From: Terrisporobacter vanillatitrophus | Lineage (GTDB): Bacteria; Bacillota; Clostridia; Peptostreptococcales; Peptostreptococcaceae | Assembly: GCF_051148895.1 (NCBI RefSeq) | Contig: NZ_CP154625.1 | Location: 2,418,001 to 2,482,000 of the forward strand | Reading direction: 5' to 3' | Length of the DNA: 64,000 nucleotides | Shown: positions 53,975 through 63,719 of the stretch, in pieces | How the letters are laid out: the number at the start of each line of letters is the position of its first letter | How positions within the stretch are numbered: the stretch's first letter is position 1 | Position numbers and translations under genes: made by a program | The notes under the pieces: generated by a model | Database searches by the model: none | What the model was told of the DNA's origin: nothing | The model's input: only the letters and a program-made list of their open reading frames with translations

Positions 53975-54685
53975 CTATTTTATATCCAGTAAATCTTTTA
54001 TAACTTGAGATGATATTATCAATCCTCCACATGAAGACATAAAAGACATACTCCCTGGTAATACTCTATGACCATTTGATATTTTTTCCTTAACTTCTAT
54101 AGGTTGCTCTGTAGAAAATACTACTTTTAGATGTTCTATGCCTCTATCTCTAAGCTCTTTTCTCATAACTTTAGCCAATGGACAAGTATGAGTATTTGAA
54201 ATATCATTAATTTCTATCTTTGTAGGATCCAGCTTATTTCCCATTCCCATGGAACTAATTATTGGTATATTTTTATTTAAACATAGCTGAATTAAATGAA
54301 GTTTTGATGAAACCATATCTATGGCATCTACAACATAATCATACTTTTGAGTAAATATTTTATTACTACTTTCCTCATTAAAAACACAGTTTATTGCTTT
54401 TATATTTAAATCTTTATTTATATCTAGTAATCTATCTTTTACTACTTGAACCTTATCTTTGTTTAGATTAGAAATTAATCCAGGCAATTGTCTATTAAAA
54501 TCACTTTCTTCAACTTTAGCATAATCTACTATGGTTATATTTCCTATACCAGCTCTTATTAAAGCTTCTACGCAAAAACTTCCAACTCCACCTACCCCTA
54601 TGACAAGAACATGAGAATTTTTTAATTTTTCCATACCTTTATTTCCTATAAGTAGGTTTGTTCTCATTGTAAAATTATTATTCAT
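53975..54685 (-). CDS. tcdA: tRNA threonylcarbamoyladenosine dehydratase
   Basis: 236-residue E1-like (ThiF/HesA) enzyme that cyclises t6A37 in tRNAs reading ANN codons. The ATP loop is VIGVGGVGSFCVEALIRAGIG, followed by DYAKVEESDFNRQ and the DAIDMVSSKLHLIQLC region; the C-terminal SFMSSCGGLIISSQVI is normal for TcdA. No ThiS/MoaD partner is nearby, which supports TcdA over a sulfur-carrier enzyme. ATG follows AAAGGAG. Monocistronic within the transporter cluster. Confidence 0.92.
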   Translation of the reverse strand: MNNNFTMRTNLLIGNKGMEKLKNSHVLVIGVGGVGSFCVEALIRAGIGNITIVDYAKVEESDFNRQLPGLISNLNKDKVQVVKDRLLDINKDLNIKAINCVFNEESSNKIFTQKYDYVVDAIDMVSSKLHLIQLCLNKNIPIISSMGMGNKLDPTKIEINDISNTHTCPLAKVMRKELRDRGIEHLKVVFSTEQPIEVKEKISNGHRVLPGSMSFMSSCGGLIISSQVIKDLLDIK

Positions 54686-54764
54686 TTAAATTCTCCTTTG
54701 AATAATTACAATTAAATCTACTATTTAGTTTTTCCACGAAGCATAAGTATATTAGTTAAATACT

Positions 54765-54810
54765 AAAAATCCCTTTAAATTATTTTATATAATAATTTAA
54801 AGGGATTTTT
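54765..54810 (-). terminator. Terminator of the second lysine-riboswitch transporter
   Basis: AAAAATCCCTTTAAATTATT and exact complement with a six-base loop. Confidence 0.9.
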
Positions 54811-54818
54811 ATAATAAT

Positions 54819-56564
54819 TTAAGCTGTTAAACTTTCGTCTTTTTCATCTATATCTACACTTTTTCCAAGTATTTGTATTCCTATAAACATAGCTACAAAT
54901 GCTAATGGTAATATTAAATAAATTGGAAGTCCAAACCCTGCAGGTATATATCCAAATAATATTGCTATACCTCCCACAAATAAAGCATATGGCATTTGTG
55001 TTCTTACGTGGTCTATATGATTACATCCCGCCCCCATTGATGAAAGTATTGTTGTATCTGATATTGGTGAACAATGATCTCCAAATATAGAACCTGTAAG
55101 CACTGCACTTATAGAAACTATTATATAAGACATTTCAGGACTTATTGAATGAGCAAGCGGAATAGTTAGCGGCATAAGTATACCCATAGTTCCATAAGAA
55201 GTTCCTGTTGCAAACGAAATTATTGATCCAAGTACAAATATTATACTAGGCAATAAAAATGCTGGTACAGAACCTGATAATAATTGTATTAAATATCTAG
55301 CAGTTCCAAGTTCTTTTATTACTGATGAAAGTGACCATGCACATATTAGTATTACACAAGTTATAACTAATGTTTTCATTCCATCTACCCATATTTCTAA
55401 TCCTTGCGATACTGTAAATATTTTCTTGCATACACCCATAGTTATGGCAACTAAACCTGCTAGTAATGCTGATTGGAATAAAGCTACTGATGCATCAGCA
55501 TTAGAAAATGCTTCTCTTATTGCTACAAATGATAATGGTGAGTTATTAAATATTTGAATTAAACTTGAATCATCTCCACTCATTATTGTAGTATAACCAC
55601 TGTAGTAAAATGCAAATAATGACCCTACTATTAATATACCTATTGGTATTATAGCATTCCAAATATTTAATTTAACGCCTGGTAATGGTTCTAAATCACT
55701 ATGTTCGTTACTTATTTTCTCATCTATTTCTTTATTAGAAACTAAACTTACATTTCCTCTTCTAGATCTTAACTCTGCTGCTCTCATTGGTCCAAACTCT
55801 TTTAATAGTACTGAAGTTATAACTATAAATCCAAGAATTAATATATTATAAAATCTATATGGTAATGTATTTAAAAATACACTAAATGCATTTGTATTTA
55901 CTCCTATAGCATTAAATCCATCTCCAATTAGTCCTACTTCTAAACCTATCCATGTGGAAATTATTGCTATTCCTGCAACTGGTGCAGCTGTAGCATCTAT
56001 TACAAAAGCAAGTCTTTCTCTCGAAATCTTCATTTTATCTGTAACTGGTCTCATCATTGGACCTATTATTAATGAATTTGCATAGTCATCAAAGAATACT
56101 AAAAGTCCTGCTGCCCATGTTATAAGCTGAGCACTTCTTGCATTTTTTGCTTTTTTCGCTAATGATTCAGCTATTGCTTTGGCTCCACCCATTTTAGCAA
56201 CTAAGTTGATTACTCCACCGATTGCTAGAACTTGAAGTATAATTCCCGCATTCCATGGATCAGCCAATGCTCCAACAGCTCTATCTACTAAATCTAAAAA
56301 TGAATTAAAAAGTGCCGAAAAAACATTTACACCATTTAAATTTAATAAGAATCCACCTGACATAACACCAATAACTAAGGATACGATAACATTCTTAGTT
56401 ATAAAAGCTAAAATAATAGCTACAAGTGGTGGTAATAATGTTAGTATTCCATACTTTTGTGCATTTATTACAGCCATATCTTGTTCAGCTGCAAAACTTG
56501 GTATGCTTGATATTAAAATCAGCATTGTTGTCATTAATAATAATCTTACATTTCTTTTTTTCAT
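54819..56564 (-). CDS. NhaC-family transporter under lysine riboswitch (predicted lysine transporter), paralogue 2
   Basis: 581 residues, aligning end to end with the protein at 50267-52003, including the signal-like N-terminus and the pore motifs given there. The clearest divergence is in the hydrophilic loop after the first half (residues about 275-300) and the extreme C-terminus. It has its own lysine riboswitch and, unlike its paralogue, a 27-base palindrome over the promoter, so the two are regulated differently. ATG follows AGGGGGC. The pair probably arose by duplication together with the leader. Confidence 0.88.
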   Translation of the reverse strand: MKKRNVRLLLMTTMLILISSIPSFAAEQDMAVINAQKYGILTLLPPLVAIILAFITKNVIVSLVIGVMSGGFLLNLNGVNVFSALFNSFLDLVDRAVGALADPWNAGIILQVLAIGGVINLVAKMGGAKAIAESLAKKAKNARSAQLITWAAGLLVFFDDYANSLIIGPMMRPVTDKMKISRERLAFVIDATAAPVAGIAIISTWIGLEVGLIGDGFNAIGVNTNAFSVFLNTLPYRFYNILILGFIVITSVLLKEFGPMRAAELRSRRGNVSLVSNKEIDEKISNEHSDLEPLPGVKLNIWNAIIPIGILIVGSLFAFYYSGYTTIMSGDDSSLIQIFNNSPLSFVAIREAFSNADASVALFQSALLAGLVAITMGVCKKIFTVSQGLEIWVDGMKTLVITCVILICAWSLSSVIKELGTARYLIQLLSGSVPAFLLPSIIFVLGSIISFATGTSYGTMGILMPLTIPLAHSISPEMSYIIVSISAVLTGSIFGDHCSPISDTTILSSMGAGCNHIDHVRTQMPYALFVGGIAILFGYIPAGFGLPIYLILPLAFVAMFIGIQILGKSVDIDEKDESLTA

Positions 56565-56728
56565 TTTATTTGCCCCCTATGTGATAATTGTGAATATTTT
56601 AGGGTTTTGTCATTTTTAATAAAAATTTGCTTCGTTCATGCAGCTAATGACTTGTAAAACAAATTCATTATTCCATCAAGTAGTTAGAAATTACTATTTC
56701 TTAATAAAAAATTATAAATTCATTGTAA

Positions 56729-56958
56729 TAAAAAAACCTTGATGGCTTCATCAAGGTTAAAATTACATACTAAAAAATATAATTAGTTCTTCTCAATGAT
56801 AGCTCAACACTAAAATTAGTGACAGTTGTATATATATTTTATATACACCCAGCTATATAACCTTAAAGCCTCAGTTATATGCTTCGGCAATATTTCCTTT
56901 TTTAATAAATCATCGTGCTACCTCATTATTAATACTTATAAATATTGCGCCTCTACCT
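56729..56958 (-). promoter_or_regulatory. Lysine riboswitch (L-box), copy 2
   Basis: Minus-strand leader AGGTAGAGGCGCAATATT, then GGAAATATTGCCGAAGC, ATAGCTGGGTGTA, ACTGTCACT and GAGCTATC (aptamer about 56797-56958). The terminator AACCTTGATG/CATCAAGGTT plus T8 follows at 56729-56758. Same off-switch design as copy 1. About 165 bases of leader follow before the ATG, twice as much as in copy 1. Confidence 0.93.
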
Positions 56959-56969
56959 ATATATTCACT

Positions 56970-57010
56970 TGTTTTATACAGTATATAATATATACTGTAT
57001 AAATGCAATA
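56970..57010 (-). promoter_or_regulatory. Promoter and palindromic operator of lysine-transporter paralogue 2
   Basis: Minus-strand -35 TTGCAT, 17 bases, -10 TATACT. TATACAGTATATA (56975-56987), one base, then TATATACTGTATA (56989-57001) is a perfect inverted repeat with 13-base arms covering spacer and -10. A dimeric repressor site is the likely meaning. Confidence 0.6.
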
Positions 57011-57057
57011 CTTTTTGTTCTAATTTGTCAAAATTATATTTATTTTATTATAACCAC

Positions 57058-57654
57058 CTATAACTTTATATAATAAAATACAAAACCATAAGGTATCCAA
57101 TCTGATATATTTGAACTCAATAGAGAGTAATTAAGCTCATCTAAAGTTATTTTATTATCATCTAATAAATATACATAGGTTTTATTGTTTTCTTGAAACA
57201 ATTTTAAATATTCAAAACTATATTCAAAATAATCTTCATCTTTATTATCTCTATATTGATCTCTAGAATCATCTTCAATCATAAAGAATTTATTGTCTTT
57301 GCAAGATAAATAAGTCAGTATTGGGTCTTCTTGTTCAGTATATTGAACTATTAATATACTGTCTTCTTTTTTCTTTTTACTATTATTATAAAAATCATTC
57401 CATATTTTTTCATTTACTACCATTTGTTCATTTTCTATAACTACAATATTATTTTTTTTAGCTTTTTCAAGGGTTAAATTTTTGGAATCTCCATATGATT
57501 TTAATAGTTCTTTTACTTTTTGTGAGTCTTTTGCTGAATATATTTTAAGTTTTTCCTCATTAAAAGTATCTATAGTCTTTTCAGTATCAACATTTTTACA
57601 TCCTACTAAACTACAAAAAATCAAACAAATAACAATAGAAATTATATTTTTCAT
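57058..57654 (-). CDS. Hypothetical lipoprotein
   Basis: 198 residues. A lipoprotein signal peptide (MKNIISIVICLIFCSLVGCKN, lipobox SLVGC with Cys19) directs it to the outer face of the membrane. The mature part is charged, with an EEKLKIYSAKDSQKVKELLKSYG helix followed by a mixed alpha/beta region; no enzymatic motif seen. ATG follows GGGGGGATAAG. It is divergent from lplA, with no operon partner. Function unknown. Confidence 0.8.
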   Translation of the reverse strand: MKNIISIVICLIFCSLVGCKNVDTEKTIDTFNEEKLKIYSAKDSQKVKELLKSYGDSKNLTLEKAKKNNIVVIENEQMVVNEKIWNDFYNNSKKKKEDSILIVQYTEQEDPILTYLSCKDNKFFMIEDDSRDQYRDNKDEDYFEYSFEYLKLFQENNKTYVYLLDDNKITLDELNYSLLSSNISDWIPYGFVFYYIKL

Positions 57655-57843
57655 CTTATCCCCCCCTATATACTGATTATTATTATCTTCTTTTTTTTTA
57701 AAACAATTCCTTCATTTTTCATTCTCTATGATTATAAAAATTGCGACAAATTCTTTAATTATTAATATTTATTAAAGGAAATTCTCAGATTTTGTTGAAT
57801 ATTAGTAAAGTATCTGATTACAAAATTTATGGAGGAATAGATT

Positions 57844-58830
57844 ATGTTGTTAATCAATAATACTAATACAAATGCTTACTTTAACTTAGCTATGGAAGAA
57901 TATTTTTTAAAAAATACTACAGAAGATATATTTATGCTATGGAGAAATGAAAATTCTATAATCGTAGGTAAAAATCAGAATACATTATCTGAAATTAATT
58001 ATGAATATGTAAAAGAAAATAACATAAAAGTCGTAAGACGACAATCTGGTGGTGGAGCTGTTTTTCATGATTTAGGAAATATAAACTTTACATTTATCTC
58101 TTGCAATGATAATAGTTTTAGCGACTTTAAGCGATTTACTATACCAATAATAGATGCTTTAGAAAATTTAAACATACACGCTGAGTTTTCAGGAAGAAAT
58201 GATTTACTTATTAATAATCAAAAGTTTTCAGGTAATGCCCAGTATAATTACAAAAATAAGGTAATGCACCATGGTACACTATTATTCTCATCTGAGATAA
58301 ATGATTTATCTAGTGCGTTAAAAGTAAAACCATCTAAGTTTCAAGGAAAAAGCGTAAAATCTGTTAAATCTCGTGTTACTAATATTAGTGACCACTTAAA
58401 AAAAGATATGACTGTTTTAGAATTTAAAAGTTACTTAATGAATTTTATAAATAGTAAAGATGAAAATAATCACTTCTACGAATTAAGTGAAGAAGATATA
58501 AATGAAATAAACAAATTAGTTGAAGAAAAATATAATACTTGGCAGTGGAACTTCGGTCATTCGCCTAAGTATGCTCTTAATAATGAAATTAGGTATCCTG
58601 GTGGTAATATAGAATTTAGTTTAAATGTTGAAAAAGGACTGATTAATAAGATAAAATTCTTCGGAGATTTTTTTGGCAAAAAAGATGTTACTTACATAGA
58701 AGATTTATTAAAAAATGTAAAACATAACGAAATTAGTATTAAAACTACCTTAAGTAGTATTGATATTAATGATTATTTTTTAAATTGTGATATAGATATT
58801 TTAGTAGATGGAATAATGGGTGCAAAATAA
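57844..58830 (+). CDS. lplA: Lipoate-protein ligase A
   Basis: 328-residue enzyme attaching lipoate to GcvH or 2-oxoacid dehydrogenase E2 proteins using ATP. The catalytic N-terminal domain has VVRRQSGGGAVFHDLGNINFTF, the lysine-containing FSGNAQYNYKNKVMHHGTLLF and the lipoate loop. A C-terminal accessory domain (about 245-328) is present, as in LplA and unlike LipM. ATG follows TGGAGGAA. Followed by a hairpin overlapping the convergent gene. Confidence 0.93.
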   Translation: MLLINNTNTNAYFNLAMEEYFLKNTTEDIFMLWRNENSIIVGKNQNTLSEINYEYVKENNIKVVRRQSGGGAVFHDLGNINFTFISCNDNSFSDFKRFTIPIIDALENLNIHAEFSGRNDLLINNQKFSGNAQYNYKNKVMHHGTLLFSSEINDLSSALKVKPSKFQGKSVKSVKSRVTNISDHLKKDMTVLEFKSYLMNFINSKDENNHFYELSEEDINEINKLVEEKYNTWQWNFGHSPKYALNNEIRYPGGNIEFSLNVEKGLINKIKFFGDFFGKKDVTYIEDLLKNVKHNEISIKTTLSSIDINDYFLNCDIDILVDGIMGAK

Positions 58831-58852
58831 TATCTAAGTTAATAAATAATAA

Positions 58853-58883
58853 ATGAAGAATAGACTTTATGCCTATTCTTCAT
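58853..58883. terminator. Terminator of lplA
   Basis: ATGAAGAATAG and exact complement with a nine-base loop; its right arm overlaps the stop of the convergent gene. Confidence 0.65.
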
Positions 58884-59463
58884 GCATCCTTTTCTTTTCA
58901 AAATTATCTAAATCTTTATTTAGTTTATTTCCTATTTTCCAAGCAAAAAATGTTATTAAAATTAAAGTTAATACTTTCAAAGGATTTGTTATAAATCCAA
59001 TTATATCCTTTCCTATATAGCTAACTATAAAAAACATAACTAATTTTCCTGCTACTACTGCAGATATAAAGTCTGTAGTATGTCTTTTAGCTAAACCTTG
59101 AGATATAGTAACTATACAAGCTGGTAAAAACGGACAAGCATAAGCAAAAAATAATAAGATGAACCCTTTTTCTTCTACCCAATCAATTGCTTTTTCTACT
59201 TTTTCGTTTTTTAATAGTTTAATAAACTTTTTATTGCTAATTTTCTTAACTATTAAAAATAAACATATGGTTCCAGCTGTGGAACCTATCCATGATATTA
59301 TTAACCCTTGATACATACCAAATAAGGCTGCGTTAGCAGTAACAATTGCAACTAGCGGTAATATGGGTAAAAAACTTTCTACAAATACACTGGTCAATCC
59401 AACAATAATGGACAACAACCAATAATCATTTACTATATTATATATGTTTTGAATATATTCCAT
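58873..59463 (-). CDS. VTT/TVP38-TMEM64-like (DedA superfamily) membrane protein
   Basis: 196 residues with four to five membrane helices and the VTT core: FVESFLPILPLVAIVTANAALFGMYQGLIISWIGSTAGTICLF, then FAYACPFLPACIVTISQGLAKRHTTDFISAVVAGK. Members are thought to flip lipid carriers or phospholipids, but the specific role is unknown. ATG 59463 follows AAAGGAG; the longer frame to 59493 would include the site. Cotranscription with mscS is blocked by a hairpin at 59631-59670. Confidence 0.87.
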   Translation of the reverse strand: MEYIQNIYNIVNDYWLLSIIVGLTSVFVESFLPILPLVAIVTANAALFGMYQGLIISWIGSTAGTICLFLIVKKISNKKFIKLLKNEKVEKAIDWVEEKGFILLFFAYACPFLPACIVTISQGLAKRHTTDFISAVVAGKLVMFFIVSYIGKDIIGFITNPLKVLTLILITFFAWKIGNKLNKDLDNFEKKRMHEE

Positions 59464-59630
59464 AAATATCTCCTTTTTATGATTTGAAATCATTATAAAT
59501 AATTATATCATAATAATTTTTCTTTAAATCTATTATGAATAGATTTTCATTTTTTCTTAACAATTTACGCTTTTATACCTATTTTCTTAATTTTTTCTTA
59601 CTATTTTGTTATTAATCCTTTTTAAAGTTA

Positions 59631-59670
59631 TAAAATAAAAAGATTGCTAAAAAGCAATCTTTTTATTTTA
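59631..59670. terminator. Terminator of the MscS gene
   Basis: Perfect 18-base arms TAAAATAAAAAGATTGCT and complement with a four-base loop, overlapping the mscS stop codon. Confidence 0.9.
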
Positions 59671-60520
59671 TAACTTGTTTTACGTGTAAATCCATTTGAG
59701 GATATGGTATTGAAATATTTTCTTCATCAAATCTAATTTTAACTTGTTCTAATAAATCATAATATACAGTCCAATAATCCGGTGTATTTACCCAAACTCT
59801 TACAGCAAATTTTAAAGAACTAGGACCTTGTTCAAATAATCCAACAAATGGCTCTGGATAATCAAGAATTAGTTTATTTTTAGTTACTATTTCTTTTAGT
59901 ACACTTCTAACTTTTAAGATATCACATTCATATCCTGCTGAAAATGTTAAATCAACTCTTCTAGTTTCTTTTGTAGAATAATTTATTAAGCTTCCATTTG
60001 ATAAAGTTCCATTCGGTATTAGAACCACCTTATTATCTACTGTAGTTAAAGTAGTATAAAATACACCAATTTGTTCAACTGCTCCTTCAAATTGAGCTGC
60101 TTGAATATAATCTCCAACTTTAAATGGTCTAAGAAGTAAAATTATAAATCCTCCAGCAAAGTTTGATAAACTACCTTGAAGCGCAAGACCTATGGCAACC
60201 CCAGCTGAAGCAACTATAGCCGCTAATCCTGATAACTCTAGTTTCCAATATGCACCTGCAATTACAATCACTAATAAACCTTTTAAAGATATACTTATAA
60301 AAGATCTTGTAAATTTAACTAGTGTCATATCTATATTTCTTTTTTCTGCAAAAGTTACAAATCTTTTTGATAATCTATTTATTATCTTAAATCCTATTAT
60401 TATTAAAATTGTACCTATTATTAATTTTGTTCCACTACTTACTGCCCAATCTAGTATTTTATTAGCCATAGTTTCCATTGTCATATTTTTGAAATTCATA
60501 TTTTGTATTTCTTCAATCAT
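59663..60520 (-). CDS. Small-conductance mechanosensitive channel, MscS family
   Basis: 285 residues. Three membrane helices (about 25-45, 60-80, 90-115) are followed by the Gly/Ala-rich pore helix ASAGVAIGLALQGSLSNFAGGFIILLLRPF and the conserved KVGDYIQAAQFEGAVEQIGVFYTTLTTVDNKVVLIPNGTLSN beta domain. It opens under membrane tension on osmotic downshock. ATG 60520 follows GGAGGTAAA; the extension to 60565 would start inside the upstream spacer. Monocistronic. Confidence 0.94.
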   Translation of the reverse strand: MIEEIQNMNFKNMTMETMANKILDWAVSSGTKLIIGTILIIIGFKIINRLSKRFVTFAEKRNIDMTLVKFTRSFISISLKGLLVIVIAGAYWKLELSGLAAIVASAGVAIGLALQGSLSNFAGGFIILLLRPFKVGDYIQAAQFEGAVEQIGVFYTTLTTVDNKVVLIPNGTLSNGSLINYSTKETRRVDLTFSAGYECDILKVRSVLKEIVTKNKLILDYPEPFVGLFEQGPSSLKFAVRVWVNTPDYWTVYYDLLEQVKIRFDEENISIPYPQMDLHVKQVIK

Positions 60521-60634
60521 TAATTTACCTCCAAATCTATTACATATATAAATAAAATAATACACTTTTTCGCGAAAATTGTCTAGAATGGTGTCAAATA
60601 ATTATAAGAAATCATGTAATGTAAATTTATGTAA

Positions 60635-61870
60635 TTAGTCTATTAAATAATCATCCTTACTTCTAAAATATATCTCCACAGGCTTTTCTTGACTACTAAA
60701 TAATAGTGGTGTAAGAGAATAAGCATAGCTTCCAGCATTATTTATGAAAATCAAGTCATTAATTTCAGCTTTAGTAAGAAGTATATCTTTGGCTAAAATA
60801 TCAACAGATGTACATAAATTTCCACCTATAGTAACTATTTCTTTATGATTTTCTATTTCATTTTCCCTTTTTATTAAACTTGTTGTATAAGAATCATAAG
60901 AAGTAAAAAGCGGCTCCATCATTTTTAGATTATCTTTTTTGTTAGTGTAAGACACAATAAGTTCACTAATTGTAGGTTTAAAAAAACCATTATATCCGTT
61001 TTGTACAATTAGATATTTTTTACCTCTTGATTCTTTAATATCAATTATAGGTGTAACGTAAGCTCCACTTTTGCAAACTAAAAATCTTCCACTTTCTATA
61101 ATAAATCTAGTATTTAACTTTTCTTTATATTTTTCAATTAACTTATTTGACATTGTGCTCAGTTTGTCAATATCTAAATTTTTATAAGAATCTCCATATG
61201 ATATTCCTAATCCTCCACCAAAATTAATAAACTTAAGATTAAAGTTCATCTCTTTTTTACAGAATAAGGCAAGCTTCAATACATATTCATAATAATTGTA
61301 AATTATTTCATAGTCTAAAATTTGTGACTGAAGGTGTACATGAATTCCAACAATTTCAATATTACTTAAACTATCGATAAAGTTTTTATTTTCTAACAAT
61401 GTTTCTTCATCTACACCATACTTACTACTTATGGAATCTCCGCCAAATATATTATAATCAGCATTAATTCTTAACCCAACTTCTAAATGAGTATTACTAT
61501 CTTTCCCAATTTCATTTAACAAACTTAATTCATTATAACTATCAGCTGTTATTATGCATTTATCAATAGATTCTTCAATATCTTTTCTTCTTTTCCCCGG
61601 TGCAGAATAAATTATATTGTTTTTATTAATATTTGCTACGTTTGATATTCCTACTTCTTTTGCAGATGCAGCGTCAGCACCTATATTATTTTTACTCATC
61701 AAATTTAATATATTTTTATTTGGATTAGTTTTAACTGAATATAAAATTTCAAATTCTTTAAATTTATCTTTTAAAATATTAATTGATTTTAAAATTTCTT
61801 CTTCATCATATACATAAAATGATTTATTCACCTTACTCATTAATTGTCTCAAAATATTATTATCTATCAT
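60635..61870 (-). CDS. Diaminopimelate/ornithine-type PLP decarboxylase (LysA-like)
   Basis: 411-residue fold-III PLP enzyme. The PLP lysine is in ILYSVKTNPN near residue 46, then GIHVHLQSQI, NFGGGLGISYGDSY for phosphate binding, the arginine region IIESGRFLV, and the C-terminal TIGGNLCTSVDIL and NNAGSYAYSLTPLLF active-site loops. Diaminopimelate decarboxylase is the commonest function, but the C-terminal loop (AGSYAYSLTP rather than GAYxxSMSSNYN) departs from LysA consensus, so another amino acid could be the substrate. ATG follows AGGGGGC. No lysine leader is visible. Confidence 0.8.
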   Translation of the reverse strand: MIDNNILRQLMSKVNKSFYVYDEEEILKSINILKDKFKEFEILYSVKTNPNKNILNLMSKNNIGADAASAKEVGISNVANINKNNIIYSAPGKRRKDIEESIDKCIITADSYNELSLLNEIGKDSNTHLEVGLRINADYNIFGGDSISSKYGVDEETLLENKNFIDSLSNIEIVGIHVHLQSQILDYEIIYNYYEYVLKLALFCKKEMNFNLKFINFGGGLGISYGDSYKNLDIDKLSTMSNKLIEKYKEKLNTRFIIESGRFLVCKSGAYVTPIIDIKESRGKKYLIVQNGYNGFFKPTISELIVSYTNKKDNLKMMEPLFTSYDSYTTSLIKRENEIENHKEIVTIGGNLCTSVDILAKDILLTKAEINDLIFINNAGSYAYSLTPLLFSSQEKPVEIYFRSKDDYLID

Positions 61871-61992
61871 ATTAGCCCCCTAAAAGTTATTTTAATATTC
61901 TTTATATATTCCTATAGAATTCTATATTTCTTGTTTTTATCCTTTATTATTGCATAGGATTAAATTCATTAAACATAAACTTTATAATCAAC

Positions 61993-62033
61993 AAAAGATC
62001 TTCCTTAGTTTAAGAATTAAGGAAGATCTTTTA
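61993..62033 (-). terminator. Terminator of the cardiolipin synthase gene
   Basis: AAAAGATCTTCCTTA and exact complement with a ten-base loop and T-run, abutting the stop. Confidence 0.9.
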
Positions 62034-63569
62034 TTACATTAATGGTGAAAATAACCGAAGTATTAGTCTACCAAATTTAATAGGCCATTTTATATTTTCA
62101 CACTCTTTTAAACTTATTTTTTGGCAAAGCTCCAATGTTTCATTAAAATCATCTCTTACTTTTAATACACTCTCAGTATTATACAACCATGCCCCACATT
62201 CAAAGTGAAGATATAAACTTCTAAAATCTAAGTTAATACTTCCTACTACTGCATATTCATCATCAACTACAAATGTTTTAGAGTGCATAAATCCTGGCGT
62301 GTACTCATAAATTTTTATACCATCTTTTATAAATGAATGATAATAAGATTTTGTAACTGCATGAACAAACCATTTATCAGGTATATGTGGTGTGACTATT
62401 CTTACATCTACACCTGACTTTGCTGCTATTTTCAAAGCTGTTGCCATTTCATTGTCTATTATTAAATAAGGAGTATTTATATAGATATAGTTTTTGGCCT
62501 TATTTATTAAGTTCAAATATACGGTCTCTCCAATAGGTTCATTGACTAATGGACTATCATCAAATGGCTGTATATATCCTTTACATATATATTTTTCATT
62601 TGTATAATTTTCAGGCTTATACTTTAAATAATCATCATCCGTATTATTTATGAAATCCCACATACTTAAAAACATAACTGTTAAATTGAAGACTGCATCT
62701 CCCTTCATTAGTATTGCCGCATCTTTCCAATGGCCATATTTTTCATAAGTATTAATATATTCATCAGCCAAATTAATCCCACCCATAAAACCTACATATC
62801 CATCTATTACTGTTATTTTTCTATGATCTCTATTGTTTAATCTATTAGTAAATAGGGGTACAAATGGATTAAATACTCTGCACTTAATACCATATTTTTG
62901 TAACTCATCTGCATATTTATATGGTAACTTCATTACACATCCAACATCATCATAAATTACTCTAACATCTACTCCTTCTTTAACTTTTTCCTTTAAAATA
63001 TCTAAAATCGTATTCCACATTATACCTTCTTCAATAATAAAATACTCTAAAAATATGAAATATTTTGCCTTTTTTAGTTCTTCAACTAATTTTTCAAACT
63101 TCGCTTCTCCTGGTGATAAATATTCATTATAACAGTTTTCATATATAGGACAATTTGCAAAATTTAATATATATAAAGATTGATTTTTAGCATACTCACT
63201 TTCTTTTTCCAATCTTTTCAAAACATCATAATCTTGAATTAAGGATGATTTCATTTTTATACTTTCATTTTTCATTTTTTTCTTTTCTCTTTTACTTAAT
63301 TTATTACCTCCGTAAATAAGATAAAATGTTCCTCCAAATATGGGTAGTATTAATATGGGTACTATCCATGCAATTTTATAGCTGGGATTGCTTTTTCCAT
63401 TTAATATATATATTACTAAAATACATCCAATTATAAGAGATATTAAATAAAAGTATAAAAAATATTCTCTACACTGTAGAATCACTAAAATAATAATATA
63501 TATTTGTACTGCCAAAGTTAAAAAGAAAAATATGAATCTTTGAATAGAATTTTTATATGGTTTTTTCAT
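62034..63569 (-). CDS. cls: Cardiolipin synthase
   Basis: 511-residue phospholipase-D-type enzyme joining two phosphatidylglycerols. Two N-terminal membrane helices (about 10-30 and 35-55) with a PLDc_N segment are followed by two HKD motifs: NRDHRKITVIDG, and MHSKTFVVDDEYAVVGSINLD with its His near residue 429. The ATG is about 15 bases from AGGAG, a long spacing, so a slightly different start cannot be excluded. Separate from gatB upstream by a repeat-containing spacer. Confidence 0.93.
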   Translation of the reverse strand: MKKPYKNSIQRFIFFFLTLAVQIYIIILVILQCREYFLYFYLISLIIGCILVIYILNGKSNPSYKIAWIVPILILPIFGGTFYLIYGGNKLSKREKKKMKNESIKMKSSLIQDYDVLKRLEKESEYAKNQSLYILNFANCPIYENCYNEYLSPGEAKFEKLVEELKKAKYFIFLEYFIIEEGIMWNTILDILKEKVKEGVDVRVIYDDVGCVMKLPYKYADELQKYGIKCRVFNPFVPLFTNRLNNRDHRKITVIDGYVGFMGGINLADEYINTYEKYGHWKDAAILMKGDAVFNLTVMFLSMWDFINNTDDDYLKYKPENYTNEKYICKGYIQPFDDSPLVNEPIGETVYLNLINKAKNYIYINTPYLIIDNEMATALKIAAKSGVDVRIVTPHIPDKWFVHAVTKSYYHSFIKDGIKIYEYTPGFMHSKTFVVDDEYAVVGSINLDFRSLYLHFECGAWLYNTESVLKVRDDFNETLELCQKISLKECENIKWPIKFGRLILRLFSPLM

Positions 63570-63668
63570 ATATATTTTAATTTTCTCCTCTTTTAAATTT
63601 CACATATATAAATAGTATATATTAGTTTATGTTCCAGTGTGAAAAATTTCCAATAAATAGTTTTACCA

Positions 63669-63705
63669 ACTAAAGAAGACTTAGAAATACCTAAGTCTCT
63701 TTAGT
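63669..63705. terminator. Hairpin between gatB and cls
   Basis: ACTAAAGA-A-GACTTAG, loop, CTAAGTC-T-CTTTAGT; 15 pairs with one mismatch. T-runs are weak on both strands, so it may terminate gatB or only stabilise its 3' end. Confidence 0.5.
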
Positions 63706-63719
63706 CTATAATTATTATA

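Noticed and set aside
53975..54685. MoeB/ThiF sulfur-carrier activating enzyme
   Set aside because: No ThiS/MoaD partner; sequence pattern and C-terminal region fit TcdA better.
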